A program made the translations under genes and the position numbers. The notes beneath the pieces are model-generated. The model was not told where the DNA came from. It searched no databases and was given only the letters and a program-made list of their open reading frames with translations. Below, one piece after another: positions 5,474-7,590 of a DNA stretch of 7,590 nt (position 1 is its first letter; the number at the start of each line of letters is the position of its first letter). The stretch comes from Ruminococcus sp. (GTDB taxonomy: Bacteria > Bacillota > Clostridia > Oscillospirales > Acutalibacteraceae), in contig JAFLSL010000042.1 in the NCBI GenBank assembly GCA_022510985.1, positions 1 through 7,590 on the forward strand, written 5' to 3'.

Positions 5474-7590
5474 ATGAAAAGATATTTTAGGAAATCGACA
5501 GGTGCTTTTTTAGCGGTAATAATGGTTTTATCGGCTGTGGCAAGTGTTAATACTTATGCTGTCGACAGTGAAAAGGCTTCTTCGGGTGCATCAAATTCTT
5601 ATACATCCGCATCTCAAAGCCTCGATGACCGCTACGGCTACGATGGAAATGACCTTGGAGCAACCTATACTCCGCAGGCGACAACCTTCAAGGTATGGGC
5701 TCCTACCGCTACCGACGTAAAGGTTAATCTTTACGCAACGGGAAGCGACAGCGAAAGCGGTGCTCAGAAATTAAGCACAACTGCACTTGAATACAATTCT
5801 TCCACAGGTATATGGTCAAAAACCTTAAACGGCGATTATAAAAATAAATACTATACCTATACCGTAACAGCTAAAAATGTTACGGGCTCTAAGACTACAA
5901 CTAAAGAAACACAGGATATTTATTCTGTTGCAACGGGTGTTAACGGTCAGCGTTCGCAAATTGTTGACCTAGATTCAACAGACCCCGACGGCTGGGAGAA
6001 GGATGCCCACGTTCTTTTAGACAAGCAGACGGATTCCTTTGTATGGGAAGTTCACGTTAAGGATTTTTCATACGATACAAAATCGGGAGTTTCCGCTAAA
6101 AACCGCGGAAAATTCCTCGCTTTCACCGAAAAGGGTACAACTCTTAACAATGACGGAAGAACTCCGACAATGGTAGATTACCTGAAAAATCTGGGAGTTA
6201 CCACGGTTCAGATTACGCCTTTCTATGATTTTAATAAGGGCTCTGTAGACGAAACAGGTCCTGATACACAGTTTAACTGGGGTTACGATCCCGTAAACTA
6301 CAACGTTCCCGACGGTTCGTACTCTACAAACCCCTATGACGGAAATGTTCGAATTAAAGAATGTAAGCAAATGATTCAGGCTCTTCATAACGCGGGGATT
6401 TCCGTTGTTATGGACGTTGTGTATAACCACACCTTCTCAGCAGAAGAGTCTTCGTTTGAAAAATGTGTTCCGAATTATTATTACAGAATGAAAGCTGACG
6501 GCAAATATTCCGACGGCTCGGGTTGCGGAAACGAAACCGCGTCCGAGCGTAGAATGTACCGTAATTTTATGATACAGTCCTGCCTTTACTGGGTTAATGA
6601 ATACCATATCGATGGTTTTCGTTTTGACCTTATGGGTATCCACGATGTCGAGACTATGAACCTTTTAAGAGAGGCGATGGATAAGGTTGATCCCAGAATT
6701 GTATTATGGGGCGAAGGCTGGACAGGCGGCAGTTGCAACTATCCCGAAAAAACCTGCACAGGCTCAACCTTCCGTGCTGCGGATCAGAGCAACGCAAGCC
6801 ACTTGAGCGAAAGAGTTGCCTATTTTAACGACGGAATTCGTGACGCTATAAAAGGAAGCGTTTTTGATTTGAGTGGAAAAGGCTGGGTTCAGGGTGCATC
6901 CTCTTCACTGACAAATATGAACTATGGTATTCTTGCGAATACAACTACAGCCGGCACCGGTCGCTGGACGGCACGTCAACCGTCGCAGACTGTAACTTAT
7001 GCGTCCTGCCACGATAACCAGACACTATGGGACAGACTTGCCTTTTCGCAGAATATAACTAATTTCCGGGCAAGAAACGAAACTCTTGCCGCTCAGAACA
7101 AGCTCGTCGGCGGACTTCTGAATATGTCGCAGGGCGTAACCTTTATGCTTGCGGGCGAGGAAATGGGACGTTCTAAGGATAACGATGAAAACAGCTATAA
7201 ATCTCCTGCAACCCTGAATATGATAGACTGGTCAAATGTTCAGACAAACTCCGATATAGTTGAGTATTATAAGGGAATGAGAGAAATCAGAGAGAAATTC
7301 TCCCCGCTTCGCGACAATACAAACAACTCTGCATCAGGCTATAAAGCGTACACAAGCTCAGGTGCTAAGGTTGTGCTTGACGCGTCCAGAGTTAACACAG
7401 GCAATGTTAACTGGTTTGCGTGGACATGGCCCACAGGCGGCGACGGTCAGTGGGTAGCTGCAAAGGGAACAAATTCGTCTGACATTACATTTGACGGAGT
7501 GGCTCAGAATATCATATTTGTTGCTTTAGACCCTGCAAAATGCGGTAACGGAGCTAATCCCAGCTGGGATGCTAAAATAGCTCAAACGGG
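5474..7590 (+). CDS. Secreted type I pullulanase (GH13 debranching enzyme), 3' end cut by window edge
   Basis: Predicted to hydrolyse alpha-1,6-glucosidic bonds in pullulan, amylopectin or limit dextrins outside the cell. The frame is open for 705 codons to the window edge. Residues 1-29 form a signal peptide: basic start (Lys2, Arg3, Arg6, Lys7), hydrophobic core about 11-25, likely cleavage after Thr-Tyr-Ala29. After a Ser-rich linker comes a CBM48-like beta-sandwich (about 53-175) with YGYDGNDLGATY and FKVWAPTA. The GH13 barrel follows: the pullulanase signature YNWGYDP appears as FNWGYDP at 267-273; region I DVVYNHT (314-320); region II DGFRFDLMG with nucleophile Asp385; region III LWGEGW with acid/base Glu414; region IV SCHDNQTLWD with His513 and Asp514; then AGEEMGRSK and DENSYKSP. 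All three catalytic acids are present, so the enzyme should be active. Soon after SPLRD (610-614) a different module begins at about 631 (AKVVLD, NWFAWTWP, IIFVALDP, PSWDAK), resembling beta-sandwich modules repeated in secreted glycanases of gut Clostridia. It is cut off; more modules, a dockerin or an anchor could follow. The gene is separated from rpoC by a terminator, so it is its own unit. Confidence 0.93.
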   Translation, partial: MKRYFRKSTGAFLAVIMVLSAVASVNTYAVDSEKASSGASNSYTSASQSLDDRYGYDGNDLGATYTPQATTFKVWAPTATDVKVNLYATGSDSESGAQKLSTTALEYNSSTGIWSKTLNGDYKNKYYTYTVTAKNVTGSKTTTKETQDIYSVATGVNGQRSQIVDLDSTDPDGWEKDAHVLLDKQTDSFVWEVHVKDFSYDTKSGVSAKNRGKFLAFTEKGTTLNNDGRTPTMVDYLKNLGVTTVQITPFYDFNKGSVDETGPDTQFNWGYDPVNYNVPDGSYSTNPYDGNVRIKECKQMIQALHNAGISVVMDVVYNHTFSAEESSFEKCVPNYYYRMKADGKYSDGSGCGNETASERRMYRNFMIQSCLYWVNEYHIDGFRFDLMGIHDVETMNLLREAMDKVDPRIVLWGEGWTGGSCNYPEKTCTGSTFRAADQSNASHLSERVAYFNDGIRDAIKGSVFDLSGKGWVQGASSSLTNMNYGILANTTTAGTGRWTARQPSQTVTYASCHDNQTLWDRLAFSQNITNFRARNETLAAQNKLVGGLLNMSQGVTFMLAGEEMGRSKDNDENSYKSPATLNMIDWSNVQTNSDIVEYYKGMREIREKFSPLRDNTNNSASGYKAYTSSGAKVVLDASRVNTGNVNWFAWTWPTGGDGQWVAAKGTNSSDITFDGVAQNIIFVALDPAKCGNGANPSWDAKIAQT

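Noticed and set aside
6068..6643. Two opposite-strand open frames inside the pullulanase gene (6068-6430 and 6437-6643)
   Set aside because: The + strand frame there contains GH13 regions I and II and the pullulanase signature, so these are shadows.

Overview
The window is a stretch of low-to-mid GC chromosome from an anaerobic Gram-positive bacterium, most likely a Clostridia / Ruminococcaceae-type gut organism. The grounds are separate rpoB and rpoC genes without the large lineage-specific insertions of Proteobacteria, strong AGGAGG-type ribosome binding sites, codon use mixing CGT and AGA, and a secreted starch-debranching enzyme of a kind common in gut ruminococci. The genus is an inference and cannot be fixed from this window.

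Layout, all on the + strand: (1) bases 1-1601, the 3' part of rpoB, RNA polymerase beta subunit, cut by the left edge. (2) bases 1619-5164, complete rpoC, RNA polymerase beta' subunit, 17 bases downstream and clearly co-transcribed. (3) bases 5165-5473, a 309-base intergenic region. It begins with a clear intrinsic terminator for the rpoBC transcript (about 5191-5229), then holds a nested inverted repeat (5227-5310), a partial direct repeat of the terminator half-site, and a leader for the next gene with two predicted hairpins, a 10-base palindrome and a weak hairpin that could cover the ribosome binding site. (4) bases 5474-7590, the first 705 codons of a secreted type I pullulanase (GH13 debranching enzyme). 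It has a signal peptide, an N-terminal CBM48-like domain, a catalytic barrel with all catalytic residues in place, and then a carbohydrate-binding-type module that runs off the right edge.

The two halves are functionally unrelated. rpoB and rpoC encode the catalytic core of transcription and form one operon. The terminator and the change of subject after rpoC show that the pullulanase is a separate transcription unit, whose product would act outside the cell on alpha-1,6 branch points of pullulan, amylopectin or related glucans. The ribosomal genes (rplGB-like, rpsL, rpsG) that commonly follow rpoC in Firmicutes are absent here. I found no RNA genes, CRISPR array, insertion sequence or undescribed multi-gene system. 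The less ordinary parts are the structured intergenic region and the domain arrangement at the pullulanase C-terminus.
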